Below are positions 20,126 through 31,559 of a DNA stretch of 64,000 bases, one piece after another. The notes under the pieces are model-generated. The model saw nothing but the letters and a program-made list of their open reading frames with translations. It was not told the origin of the DNA and ran no database searches. The DNA is taken from the NCBI RefSeq assembly GCF_030272615.1, contig NC_081408.1:406953889-407017888 (forward strand). Reading direction: 5' to 3'. A program made the translations under genes and the position numbers. Numbering within the stretch: position 1 is the first letter of the stretch; each line of letters begins with the position of its first letter. The DNA is from Cryptomeria japonica (Eukaryota > Streptophyta > Pinopsida > Cupressales > Cupressaceae).

Positions 20126-22538
20126 TGTAATATCCCCGTTAATTTTTTTCACAAAGTTACATTCAACACAACACTTGTTAATGTTAGGAAATGAAAACCA
20201 AATGCTGCTGAAAGTAACCCTTCCACTTTCTAATCACCGAGAGCCCAATCTGGGAGGGTGAGAGCATACAGTGTCGAGGGGATCATTAGATGCCAATATC
20301 TGAAAATGATTACAATTTTCGGGCGGCAAGCCAACCCCTTTCGCTTATACAGCGGGATATTAAAACAATGCAATCACTTGGCGGTAAACCAACCAAGGAC
20401 AAGCCAAAGAATTGAAGAATGCCATCACTCAACCGCTTGTGCAGCGGGAGGACAAGAAATGGAAATTAATATCAACTCCACCGCTTATTCAGTGGGAGGA
20501 CAGTATTACAAACTCAAGATAGGCGGCCAAGCCAACCTCTTCCACTTATGTAGTGGGAACCCAATAAGAAATCTGAAAGATAGTTGTCAGTACTACTAAT
20601 CAGTTTTACAAATTCATTACAATGATTTCTGAATATAAGAAATATTACTAGTCTAAGATAGGCGGCTAAGCTAGCCTCTTCCACTTATGCAGTGGGACAG
20701 CAAAAAGCCAAAATGTTGTTGTTAGTAATTTTAGTACTACTAACCAGCATTACAATAAAAATGAAATTTGATAATCAAGTGCTTATTATGAGTTGACAAC
20801 TGCAACAACACCTCCAGTCATCACCTAACCACCCAATCTACTCACACTTTAAAAAACACACCCAAAATTTAACTTTCGAAAATCTGATATATATGACAGC
20901 AGGCTGCAAATCCATAACCATCAACACTAATTCACACCAAAAATCTCCTAACTCACTCAAAACCCACTCAAATCACCCAAGAACACACCCAAACCAACAA
21001 CAAGCATTGAGCGACCAAGTACGAACTGGAAAACAACAACAATATGACCCCAAACACTCAACACGCAACCCAAAGCACTCCCAACATAAGGCATTTACAA
21101 CAGAAAACTTCGACTTGCATAATAAAATTCAATACTCCAAGAAAACCAACGAAAACTTACAAGATGAATTTTCCATGACATAGGAGATGAATGAGCGAAT
21201 ACCCAGAATGACCTGACGCACACACAAGGAGCTACGAACGAAAACACACTTCAGCACACACCGCGACCAGCAACATGAACACTCAGAAAAAACTCCAAAA
21301 TATATGAAACTGACACACAAATCTGCAACATTGTTCCTCAAATCTACTCCTCTGAATGAAGAGCAGTCACAAGCTCAATTAGTTGTTGTATTGCAAGCAA
21401 GAAACCAAGCGGTAGCTAGAAGGTATGCATTCCCCGAAGCTTCACTCCAAATTTTGGCAGCACTTCGTTATAATTTTCTTCATAGATGATGAATGAGAAG
21501 CCCAACCCTCTCATTTATAGATTTTGAAGGCTCAAATTCAAATTCAAATTCAAATGCAAATGACTCCAAATTCGCCCAAATCACATGTCATTTCATTCCA
21601 CTCACATTTGGTGATTTATTTCATTTCATTTCCTTCAAGTATATGGCGCCCAAGATGAAAATCCACCACCTAGTCTTCAAGTTCGAACTTTTCCCTTGGT
21701 CCACACTTTGCAACATAAAACATTACAACTTAAGCACATTTTCATCCATATCGCCACTTTTGATAAATATAATGTTTAAAAAATAATATTCATGAAATTG
21801 CACTTTGGCATCCAAAAAGAAGGTGAAATAATTCGTCCAAAAAGACTTAGGACAAAATTAATATTTTCTCCTTTCATAAGTCGTCCATCCATAAAATAAT
21901 CAAATGTTAATACCTCATGCCTAAGGTATTAATATATTAAAAATAACTTCTCAAATATTGATTATTGCCAAATTGAGCCGGAGACTGAAGTGCTAGAAAT
22001 CACCAAAACTAAACTGAGTTGGGGCTCTGAACTAAACTGCTAAAAATAGTCATCTGAGTGAATACAAGATCCTGCCAAAATAATATTGCCAGAAATAGCC
22101 ACTGAGTTGAGCTACAGAATCCTTGCCAAGAATAGCACCAAAAAAATGCTGGAAGACCAACTGCTCAAATTGACTTGCCGAAAATAGCCATCTGAATAGG
22201 CCTGCTGACATCCTGCTAAAAATAGTACTTACTAAAAATAGTAAGTGTTTCCAAAGTGATTTTAACCACATTCTGAGCAGCTGTCGCACTTACTAAAAAT
22301 AGTAAGTCTGGAAAAAGTCACTCGATGCAGATGGATGTCGAACCATCCTGAAGCTCTCTAAAAACGCAGAAGGAATCCAGAATCCAAACTATCAAACTGC
22401 CAAATATACCCTCTGAAAACACCAAAGAATCCTCCTAGAAAATAGGAAACCCTAATTTCTGTCCCCGACTAGCCTACGGGCCTCCAAACTAGGCTAACGG
22501 CCAACAAAACTAATCACTGCGAAGAAGGGGACATTAGA
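20126..22538 (-). repeat. 3' LTR (left) of non-autonomous copy 2
   Basis: Starts TGTAATATCCCC on the plus strand and ends GGGGACATTAGA (one change from the usual TTACA). It holds CCGCT/AGCGG stem-loop units at about 20330-20700, a minus-strand TATAAATG near 21514-21521 and CTAAAAATAG boxes at about 22215-22310. Confidence 0.92.
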
Positions 22539-22574
22539 ATCCGCCCTTCCTGAAATTTCTTGTCCTCAAGCAAT
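22539..22574 (-). promoter_or_regulatory. Polypurine tract and adjacent inverted repeat, copy 2
   Basis: Minus-strand CAGGAAGGGCGGATT abuts the LTR. The inverted repeat at 22555-22574 reads ATTGCTTG-AGGA-CAAGAAAT, one mismatch from perfect. Confidence 0.72.
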
Positions 22575-23638
22575 GCCACCACAACTCCAGAAAATTTTAA
22601 ACTGATCCACACCCAAGCAAGTACGAGCCCAGGGTCCCATGTCAGTCTCAAGAAGAACCCACTATGCCGATGTTGCGCCACTCTGATCACATCATGCCAA
22701 AACTGCACTAACCTCCCTTGTAACTCCAAAATGTTACCATCCATGATGCTCAAACTAAAAATCCTTGAAGGATTGAAATCAACATCATGCAACATCTCGT
22801 GCCCATAAGGCTCTAAGTAATCAATATCAATAGTGCCACTATGTATCACAAGCTTTGGCAATAGAAAATAAGGACTACTCAACTCACGATCAAACTCCAC
22901 AACACATCTCCATATGGTATCTAACAGAGCCACAACTGTCAATGTGACTTCTCCAAATCTCCTTGCGAGGAGGAAAACAATCCTTTGCAGGAGCTCAACA
23001 AACTCATTCTCATAACTCCACATGAGTCTGCTAGGCCTCAATTAAATTATTCTGATACAACCATGGAGACTTCTTAAACCTCTTACAATTCCCACTCCAA
23101 GCACTTCAGAATGATGAATCAAAGAAAGCAAAAATTCGTTGTCCCAATCATAAGTAGAAGAGAAGGCATAAAGAGAACCACTAGTTAGAGCTTGAGCACT
23201 TCCCATACATAGATACCGATTGCCCCAACTCGCCATACCTCTCATCTGAGACCACAATCTCGTCCTTCCAAGAGACTGTGAAATCTGAAAAAGAGTACAC
23301 CAGCAACCCACCAATTGTGAAATGATTGACTTGAGATCTGATTTTAGGAAAATCAGCATCCAAGAAGATGAATAGTTGTTGCAACACAAGAAATTGTCAT
23401 CCAAAACAACACATCTACTCACATCCAAGGCTGGAAATATCTTCTCTAGTGACTCCGACTCCACATGGAACCATCCTTTGCTTAGAATATTTTCCCAATC
23501 CACTAGTTGATGAGCAAAGAGAACCATCAAATGGTTGGTAAAGAAGGGAACAACACCATCAAGTCTGAAAATTTGTTCCTTATCCCTCAAAGATCCTTCT
23601 TTCCACATGTAATAAGCTCCATCAGACCATGTTGACAA
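22539..23638 (-). pseudogene. ORF2 of non-autonomous copy 2: Trp-rich protein of unknown function
   Basis: One frame from 23638 to the LTR, broken by a single TAA at about 23042-23044. It is clearly homologous to ORF2 of copy 1 over most of its length; SSSWMLIFLKSDLKSIIS, LVGCWCTLFQ and YLEPYGHEMLHDVDF are nearly the same. It lacks the coiled-coil N-terminus of the copy-1 frame and instead overlaps the ORF1 frame end by about 50 nt. No known domain. Many differences from copy 1 are conservative, suggesting past protein-level selection, but this needs a dN/dS test. Confidence 0.5.
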
Positions 23639-25944
23639 TCTCGAAACTGGACACCCAACCGATAGTGATCTTCAACATTCTGAAAGTAAAACTCCAAACA
23701 TCCCCAAGTGCTAGTAAGGACCAAGAGCATACATAAAAAATTGATGTCTCCTCTAGTGAACCCTTGAAGCCTACCCATGAAAGATTTAACAACATTGGAG
23801 TATGGAGCAAATGTTGTCCTCAAATCCAACTCCCAAAATGGACTAGTATGAGCCTTATTATCGTTCAACCCAAGGATTAGGTTATCAAGCATGCAATCAC
23901 CATGTTCTAGTCCTTCTTTCTCCCCTACTTCATGAGTAACAAGTCTGAAATCTTCACTCCTTGCTACTGCAGCAAGGAAACCTTGGACGACAACTGAACT
24001 ATGTTTAGACAACACCTTGATGCCAAAGATGTTGAAATCATCCATACACTGGAAACCATACTCAGTCTCATGTTTGATCACCTCAACACATGTTTTATCA
24101 TCCATCACAAAGAGAGGGTTTTCATAACTTTTCTCAATACCCACTTCAAAGAAAGGGTTATCAAGAACCTGGAAGCCATCACACTCATAAGAATACAGAG
24201 ATGGTGTACTGCTGATGGGCTGCAAGAAAAAATCAGAACTTTGTTTCTTGCAATTGCTGCTCCCTTAGCTGCTCCAAGACTCTTGTCTAACTCCACCAAC
24301 TAGCTGAAAATGCTCAATATCATAAATAGGATTAGACGTCACCAATTCTTCGAGCCTTTGATTACAATCAAACGTTCCATTCTTATCTTCAACTACTCCT
24401 TGGTTGTCCCTAGTCTCACACCCCACATCATCCACATGATGACGTTGCTCAACACCAAGATCATGATCAACACTGTGCACTAATAGATCTGATTTATGTT
24501 CAAGGACACCATCAAACCCTTCAATGTTAGGAGCCTTATAGACTTTTAAATCTGCTTCCACCTCATTGTCACTTTGATCAAAAGCGAAGGCAGCCCCAAG
24601 ATCAAGTGTAATGTCACCATTGTTTGCTGATATAGAATCCTCATCAAGTTCCATTTCATCATTCACATCAAAGGGAAATTCATCCCACATGGTCTCCTCA
24701 TTGTCCTTACCTTCCTTCACACTTGGATCCCAAATACTAAAAGGCTGATTACTTTGCTCAATTAAAAAGTGTTCACCATTGCTCCAAGTATCATCCAACT
24801 TAGGTCTTGAATCCTCTCTTGGTTTCCACACGTCGTTATTTTCACGAAGTGCAATGCTAGAACCAAGGGATGTTCCATCTTCCCACTCAAAAAGTGGATT
24901 GTCATATGTTCTCACTATACCCATATCAAACAATGGGTTATCAACAATCTGAAAAATATTTCCTTTTTCCAATTTAGGCCAACTATCTTGCTGTCCTAAA
25001 TCTGAAAATTCCAATTTAGGACACTGCTCCAAGTCAAAGACTTTTAGAATTTGGTCAAGCTCATTCTTCAAACTATGAGTCTCAACACCATTGTCCTGAA
25101 ATGCAATTTCTGATCGGTCCTCTAAATCTGCCCCTTGAATGTCATCATCTTGGCATTATTTAAACTCACAAAATAGGACAACATCTTGGTCATTAGGAAC
25201 TTTGTCATTAGTTGCAATATTTTCAGATTCATGACATGAACCTCCATCCAACAATCTGTTAACCTTTTCCTCTTGTTTAATATCTTCAATTTTCGTTTGC
25301 TCTTCCTCTAGAAGCACATGAGTGTATTCAACACTGTCACTAGCTCCATAATAAACATTAAGAGATTCATCGTGCACAACCTCAATTACTGTTTTTTCAT
25401 CTTCTTCTGGCAATGGTCTCAAGGACAAATAATTGTCCAACTTCTGAATCCATGATCTAGCAGAACTCTTATCACTACCGTCAAAGTTGACTAGAGTAAC
25501 CTTTCCAAGGGCTTGCTGATAATCTAGTGGAGCATGAGGGCGATTATCATATCTTCCACCTCTTTTTATCTTTTGGTTCATAAACTGGTCAAAGGTGAGG
25601 ATATTCCGGATCTCTCCAGGGAGAGAAGCATACTCCATGTAACTATTCCTTATTTCATCCATTGTTGATATCTTAGTTTCAGCTTGAGGCACTTCCTTGG
25701 GTAGGAAGACGGGTTGCAAAGGCCTTGGTACTAACCCTTTAGGTGTTTCTCCATTGTTGTAAGCTTGGAGTCCATTAGTGGGCTGATTAGGAGTCAAACC
25801 ATAATTCTGATTAAGTTTGCCTAGCAATAGGGACATCATGTTCATCATGGTTTCAAATTTTCTTTCCACTCTAGCATAAGGACCCTCATTTTGTTTTGTT
25901 GTTCTCTTTGCCATAGAATCAACCACTGTTTCTCTGTCACTCAA
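23587..25944 (-). pseudogene. ORF1 of non-autonomous copy 2: Gag-like N-terminus plus acidic tail
   Basis: One frame runs from 25944 to 23587 with two breaks (stops at 25156 and 24265). The N-terminal 260 residues match ORF1 of copy 1 almost throughout. They include the NFDGSDKSSARSWIQKLDNY segment typical of the beginning of plant Gypsy Gag, but the capsid core and zinc knuckle are missing. The tail is acidic, with repeated NPLF(D/E) and YDNPLFEWEDGT motifs. As in copy 1 the frame opens at TTG and the first in-frame ATG is codon 11, so the same start is lost, or not needed, in both copies. Confidence 0.62.
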
Positions 25945-25989
25945 GGAGAACTTTGATCACACGGAACACACAGGCTGGCAGGAAAACCA

Positions 25990-26001
25990 ACTCTGATACC
26001 A
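25990..26001 (-). promoter_or_regulatory. Primer-binding site (initiator tRNA-Met type), copy 2
   Basis: Minus-strand TGGTATCAGAGT begins one base after the 5' LTR end, eleven of twelve bases matching the usual initiator-Met site. Confidence 0.85.
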
Positions 26002-26002
26002 C

Positions 26003-28427
26003 TGTAATATCCCCGTTAATTTTTTTCACAAAGTTACATTCAACACAACACTTGTTAATGTTAGGAAATGAAAACCAAATGCTGCTGAAAGTAACCCTTC
26101 CACTTTCTGATCACCGAGAACCCAATCTGGGAGGGTGAGAGCATACAGTGTCGAGGGGATCATTAGATGCCAATATCTGAAATTGATTACAATCTTCGGG
26201 CGGCAAGGTAACCCCTTCCGCTTATACAACGGGATATTAAAACAATGCAATCACTTGGCAGTAAACCAGCCAAGGACAAGCCAAAGAACTGAAGAATGCC
26301 ATCACTCAACCGCTTGTGCAGCGGAAGGACAAGAAATGGAAATTAATATCAACTCCACCGCTTATTCAGCGGGAGGACAGTATTACAAACTCAAGATAGG
26401 CGGCCAAGCCAGCCTCTTCCACTTATGTAGTTGGAACTCAATAAGAAATCTGAAAGATAGCTGTCAGTACTACTAATTAGCTTTACAAATTTATTACAAT
26501 GATTTGTGAATATAAGAAATATTACTAATCTGAGATAGGCAGCTAAGCCAACCTCTTCCACTTATGCAGTGGGACAGCAGAAAGCCAAAATGTTGTTAGT
26601 ACTACTAACCAGCATTACAATAAATATGAAATTTGATAATCAAGTGCTTATTATGAGTTGACAACTGCAACAACACCTCCAGTCATCACCTAACCACCCA
26701 ATCTACTCACACTTTCAAAAACACACCCAAAATCCAGCTTTCGAAAATCTGATATATATGACAGCAGGCTGGAAATGCATAACCAGCAACACTAATCCAC
26801 ACCAAAAATATCCTAACTCACTCAAAACCCACTCAAATCACCCAAGAACACACCCAAACCAACAAAAGCATTGAGCGACCAAGTACGAACTAGAAAACAA
26901 CAACAATATGACCCCAAACACTCAACACGCAACCCAAAGCACTCCCAGTATAAGGCATTTACAACAGAAAACTTCGACTTGCATAATAAAATTCAATACT
27001 CCAAGAAAACCAACAAAAACTTACAAGATGAATTGTCCATTACATAGGAGATGAATGAGCGAATACCTAGAATGACCTGACGCACACACAAGGAGCTACG
27101 AACGAAAACACGTTTCAGCACACACCGCGACCAGCAACATGAACACTCAGAAAAAACTCCAAAATATTTGAAACTAACACACAAATTTGCAACATTGTTC
27201 CTCAAGTCTGCTCCTCTGGATGAAGAGCAGTCACAAGCTCAATTAGTTACTGTATTGCAAGCAAGAAACCAAGCGGTAGCTAGGAGGTATGCATTCCTCG
27301 AAGCTTCACTCCAAATTTTGGCAGCACTTCGTTATAATTTTCTTCATAGATGATGAATGAGAAGCCCAACCCTCTCATTTATAGATTTTGAAGGCTCAAA
27401 TTCAAATTCAAATTCAAATTCAAATGCAAATGACTCCAAATTCGCCCAAATCACATGTCATTTCATTCCACTCACATTTGGCAATTTATTTCATTTCATT
27501 TCCTTCAAGTATATGGCGCCCAAGATGAAAATCCACCACCTAGTCTTCAAGTTCGAACTTTTCCCTTGGTCCACACTTTGCAACATAAAACATTATAACT
27601 TAAGCACATTTTCATCCATATCGCCACTTTTGATAAATATAATGCTTAAGAAAAAAGATTCATGAAATTGCACTTTGGCATCCAAAAAGAAGGTGAAATA
27701 ATTCGCCCAAAAAGACTTAGGACAAAATTAATATTTTTTCCCTTCCTAAGTTGTCCATCTATAAAATAATCAAATATTAATACCTCATGCCTAAGGTATT
27801 AATATATTAAAAATACCTTCTCAAATATTGATTATTGCCAAATTGAGCCAGAGACTGAAGTGCTGGAAATCACCAAAACTGAACTGAGTTGGGGCTCTGA
27901 ACTAAACTGCTAAAAATAGTCATCTGAGTGAATACAAGATCCTGCCAAAATAATACTTCCAGAAATAGCCATTGAGTTGAGCTGCAGAATCCTTGCCAAG
28001 AATAGCACCAAAAAAATGCTGGAAGACCAACTGCTCAAATTGACTTGCCAAAAATAGCCATTTGAATAGGCCTGCTAACATCCCGCTAAAAATAGTAGTT
28101 ACTAAAAATAGCATACTGCTAAAAATAGTAAGTGTTTCCAAAGTGATTTTAACCACATTCTGAGTAGCTGTCGCACTTACTAAAAATAGTAAGTCTGGAA
28201 AAAGTCACTCGATGCAGATGCATGTCGAACCGTCCTGAAGCTCTCTGAAAACCCAAAAGGAATCCAGAATCCAAACTATCAAACTCTCACACATAACCCC
28301 CTGAAAAACACCAAAGAATCCTCCTAGAAAATAGGAAACCCTAATTTCTGTCCCCGACTAGCCTATGGGCCTCCAAACTAGGCTAACGGCCAACAAAACT
28401 AATCACTGGGGAGAAGGGGACATTACA
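26003..28427 (-). repeat. 5' LTR (right) of non-autonomous copy 2
   Basis: Plus-strand ends TGTAATATCCCC and GGGGACATTACA. A minus-strand TATAAATG lies near 27378-27385. CTAAAAATAG boxes lie at about 28085-28200 and stem-loop units at about 26215-26420. TSD GTTTT follows at 28428. Confidence 0.92.
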
Positions 28428-28432
28428 GTTTT

Positions 28433-29108
28433 GTTTTCTCTTTCAAGTCCCTAAGATTGTGTAGAGTCTGTAGACAAACTTTGCAGAGATTGCGAATTGA
28501 CCTTTATGATAGTGAGAGGTATTTGCAAATTTATATTCAGTTTACACTCAATTTACAGAGATGTTTTTGTAGATCATCTTTGTACAAGATATCTATTTGA
28601 AGTTTGTTCATGTTCCAAGTGTAATTGCTTGTTTATATGTTTCAAATGTTGTAAAGAGAAATCTCAGAGATTGTAATCAGTTGTAACTTGTAACTGTGAC
28701 ATTCTTAGAGTTGATGCTTTAAGAATTTTTGAGTTGGTGCTCAAATCATGGGATTGTGATTTTGGAAGAGTTGGTGGTCTTATAAGGAAATTGGTGATTC
28801 CTTGGGGTTGGTGCCCTTAAAAGCTTTGTAGACTTTTCAATTGTGGGGTAGACTAGGACAATAGATCCTAGTAGCATTTCTCACCATGGTTGTTCCCATC
28901 CTGGGTTTCCACGTTATTCTTGTGCATTGGCTTCATTGTGTCATTGTATCTCTTTCTATGTTTAGTTTCAATTCCTTTTAGTTTTCAGATTGAAGTTTGA
29001 CAAGTTTCATTAAAAATTTAAATTGATCAAGGACCAAAAGTTTATATCTACTACTGATTCACCCAGTCCCCCCTCCCCCCCGCTCAATAGTAGAATTGTG
29101 TTCTACAA
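28433..29108 (+). repeat. 3' part of a Copia-type LTR
   Basis: The region leads directly into an intact initiator-Met primer site at 29110, so it is the end of a 5' LTR. The last about 285 bases (28821-29108) recur at 30064-30349 and, shortened, at 31305-31545. A C-rich run (about 29070-29090) precedes the end. Its 5' start is not resolved; copy 2 is inserted just left of it. Confidence 0.7.
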
Positions 29109-29109
29109 T

Positions 29110-29121
29110 TGGTATCAGAGC
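29110..29121 (+). promoter_or_regulatory. Primer-binding site (initiator tRNA-Met), Copia unit 1
   Basis: TGGTATCAGAGC follows the LTR end. An identical site is at 30351-30362 in the second unit. Confidence 0.85.
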
Positions 29122-29159
29122 CCTGTGCTGAAAAAGTACTTAATTAGTCTAAGTAGATC

Positions 29160-30036
29160 TTGGATATAGAATACATTGCTAGTTTGGAAGGATCCTCTTC
29201 TAATAAAGCACCTTTATTTGATAGTACCAATTATCCTTTCTGGAGTATAAGAATGGAAAGTTATTTGTCTTCTTTGGGGTTTGATGTTTGGATGTTTGTT
29301 GTTGATGTTTATACAATGCTATCACATACTTTAACTAATCCTTTTGAAAAGAGATAGTATGAAAATAATGCTAAGGCTAAAAATGGAATTCTTTGTGGTT
29401 TATCTAACATTGAATTTGTTAAAGTGATGCATTGTCAGACAACTAAGGCCATTTGAGACAAATTGAAGAGTATCTGTGAGGGTGATGATAAAGTGAAGGA
29501 AGCAAAACTAGAAACTTACAAGGCTAAGTTTGAAGGATTGAAGATGAAGGAAGAAGAGCAGATTGCAGACTATCTCCTTAGAGTTGATGAGATAGTGAAT
29601 GCAATCAATGGTCTTGGGGAAGACATTAAAGACTATGGTGATTTAGAGGGTTTTGAGGTTTTTACCCTCAAAATAGAATGCTAAAATCTCTGCAATTGAA
29701 AAAGCTAGAGATCTTGGCAAAATCATAGTTGACGATTTACATGGCATTTTAACAACATATGAAATGATAATGACTGGTGAAAAAGATAATAAGGTAGAGG
29801 CTTCTTTTAAAGCAGCAAAGAAAGAAAAAGAAGAAAGTTCAGAGTCGAACAGTGATATGGACGAAGAACATGCAAACCTAATAAAGAAACTCATAAAAGG
29901 TTATGGAAAGTATGAAGGGAAGCTACCTTTCAAATGTTTAAATTGTGGGAAAGTTGGGCACTTTGCTACAAAGTGTACATATGCCAAAAATGATAGAGAT
30001 TATGAAGAAGGCTTTAAGAAGAAGAACAAAGGCTAG
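29160..30036 (+). pseudogene. gag: Copia Gag, unit 1, with stops and frameshift
   Basis: The first codons give MDIEYIASLEGSSSNK, then NYPFWSIRMESYLSSLGFDV, the N-terminus of a plant Copia Gag. The frame is broken by TAG at 29355-29357 and TGA at 29456, and it shifts near 29660-29690. The C-terminal part (29764-30036) has an acidic Ser/Glu patch and one zinc knuckle, CLNCGKVGHFATKC. The frame stops after a Lys-rich tail, and no protease, integrase or RT follows; instead an LTR fragment begins. Gag would coat element RNA. Both this copy and unit 2 share the same frameshift. Confidence 0.82.
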
Positions 30037-30400
30037 TCCTCCTACAAATAGCAAAATTTCTCAAAGATTTGTAGACTTTTCAATTGTGGGGCTAGACTAG
30101 GACAATAGATCCTAGTAGCATTTCTCACCATGGTTGTTCGCATCCTGGGTTTCCACGTTATTCTTGTGCATTGGCTTCATTGTGTCATTGTATCTCTTTC
30201 TAAGTTTAGTTTCAATTCCTTTCTGTTTTCAGATTGAAGTTTGACAAGTTTCATTAAAAATTTAAATTGATCAAGGACCAAAAGTTTATATCTACTACTG
30301 ATTCACCCCGTCCCCCCTCCCCCCTCAATAGTAGAATTGTGTTCTACAAATGGTATCAGAGCCCTGTGCTGAAAAAGTACTTAATTAGTCTAAGTAGATC

Positions 30401-31277
30401 TTGGATATAGAATACATTGCTAGTTTGGAAGGATCCTCTTCTAATAAAGAACATTTATTTGATGGTACCAATTACCCTTTCTGGAGCATAAGAATGGGAA
30501 GTTATCTGTCTTCTTTGGGGTTTGATGTTTGGATGGTTGTTGTTAATGTTTATACAATGCTATCACATACTTTAACTGATCCTTTTGAAAAGAGAAAGTA
30601 TGAAAATAATGCGAAGGCTAAAAATGGAATTCTTTGTGGTTTATCTAACATTGAATTTGTTAAGGTGATGCATTGTCAGACAACTAAGGCCATTTGGGAC
30701 AAATTGAAGAGTATCTATGAGGGTGATGATAAAGTGAAGCAAGCAAAACTAGAAACTTACAAGGCTAAGTTTGAAGGATTGAAGATGAAAGAAGAAGAGC
30801 AGATTGTAGACTATCTCCTTAGAGTTGATGAGATAGTGAATGCAATCAATGGTCTTGGGGAAGACATTAAAGACTGTGGTGATTTAGAAGGTTTTGAGGT
30901 TTTTACCCTCAAAATATAATGCTAAAATCTCTGTAATTGAAAAAGCTAGAGATCTTGGCAAAATCATAGTTGACGATTTACATGGCATTCTAACAACATA
31001 TGAAATGATAATGACTGGTGAAGAAGATAATAAGGTAGAGGCTTCTTTTAAAGCAACAAAGAAAGAAAAAGAAGAAAGTTCAGAGTCGAACAGTGATATG
31101 GACGAAGAACATGCAAACCTAATAAATAAACTCATAAAAGGTTTTGGAAAGTATGAGGGGAAGCTACCTTTCAAATGTTTAAATTGTGGGAAAGTTGGGC
31201 ACTTTGCTACAAAGTGTCCGTATGCCAAAAATGACAGAGATGATGAAGAAGGCTTTAAGAAGAAGAACAAAGGCTAG
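30401..31277 (+). pseudogene. gag: Copia Gag, unit 2, one frameshift
   Basis: The best preserved of the three units. The frame 30401-30919 covers the N-terminus and Gag core (with segments such as MHCQTTKAIWDKLKSIYEGD). The frame 30894-31277 covers the rest, with zinc knuckle CLNCGKVGHFATKC and a Lys-rich end. The two frames overlap around the FEVF/RFLPSKYNAKIS break, where unit 1 has the same lesion. No pol follows. It lies between two copies of the LTR end, in the tandem array. Confidence 0.85.
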
Positions 31278-31559
31278 TCCTCCTACAAATAGCAAAATTT
31301 TTCAAAGCTTTGTAGACTTTTCAATTGTGGGGCTAGACGAGGACAATAGATCCTAGTAGCATTTCTCACCATGGTTGTTCCCATCCTGGGTTTCCACGTT
31401 ATTCTTGTGCATTGGTTTCATTGTGTCATTGTATCTCTTTCTGAGTTTAGTTTCAATTCCTTTCAGTTTTTAGATTGAAGTTTGACAAGTTTCATTAAAA
31501 ATTTAAATTGAGTAAGGATCAAAAGTTTATATCTACTATTGATTCAAAAGTTTCATTAA

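Larger units (their letters stand above)
20126..28427 (-). mobile_element. Non-autonomous LTR retrotransposon (two-ORF family), copy 2, complete, TSD GTTTT
   Basis: LTRs at 20126-22538 and 26003-28427 (2413 and 2425 bp) and a 3.46-kb interior are flanked by the perfect duplication GTTTT (20121-20125 and 28428-28432). Minus-strand order is 5' LTR, initiator-Met primer site, ORF1 (gag-like), ORF2, inverted repeat, polypurine tract, 3' LTR. No protease, RT, RNase H or integrase is seen. It is the cleanest copy in the window. In a hand sample of the first 200 bases the LTRs differ at about seven positions, so the insertion is not very recent. Confidence 0.92.
28821..31555 (+). repeat. Tandem duplication of a Copia LTR-PBS-gag segment, period about 1241 bp
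   Basis: Unit 1 starts at about 28821, unit 2 at about 30064 and unit 3 at about 31305. The primer site recurs with a spacing of 1241 bp. The junction between gag end and LTR fragment (about 30050-30063 and 31290-31304) is the same in both cases (a CTACAAATAGCAAAATTT stretch). The units therefore arose by duplication of one already-deleted segment, not by separate insertions. Confidence 0.85.

Noticed and set aside
29110-29121. tRNA gene suggested by tRNA-complementary sequence
   Set aside because: Only the 12 bases complementary to the initiator tRNA-Met 3' end are present; no cloverleaf can be drawn. It is a primer-binding site. The same holds at 10240, 25990, 30351, 31565 and 48303.
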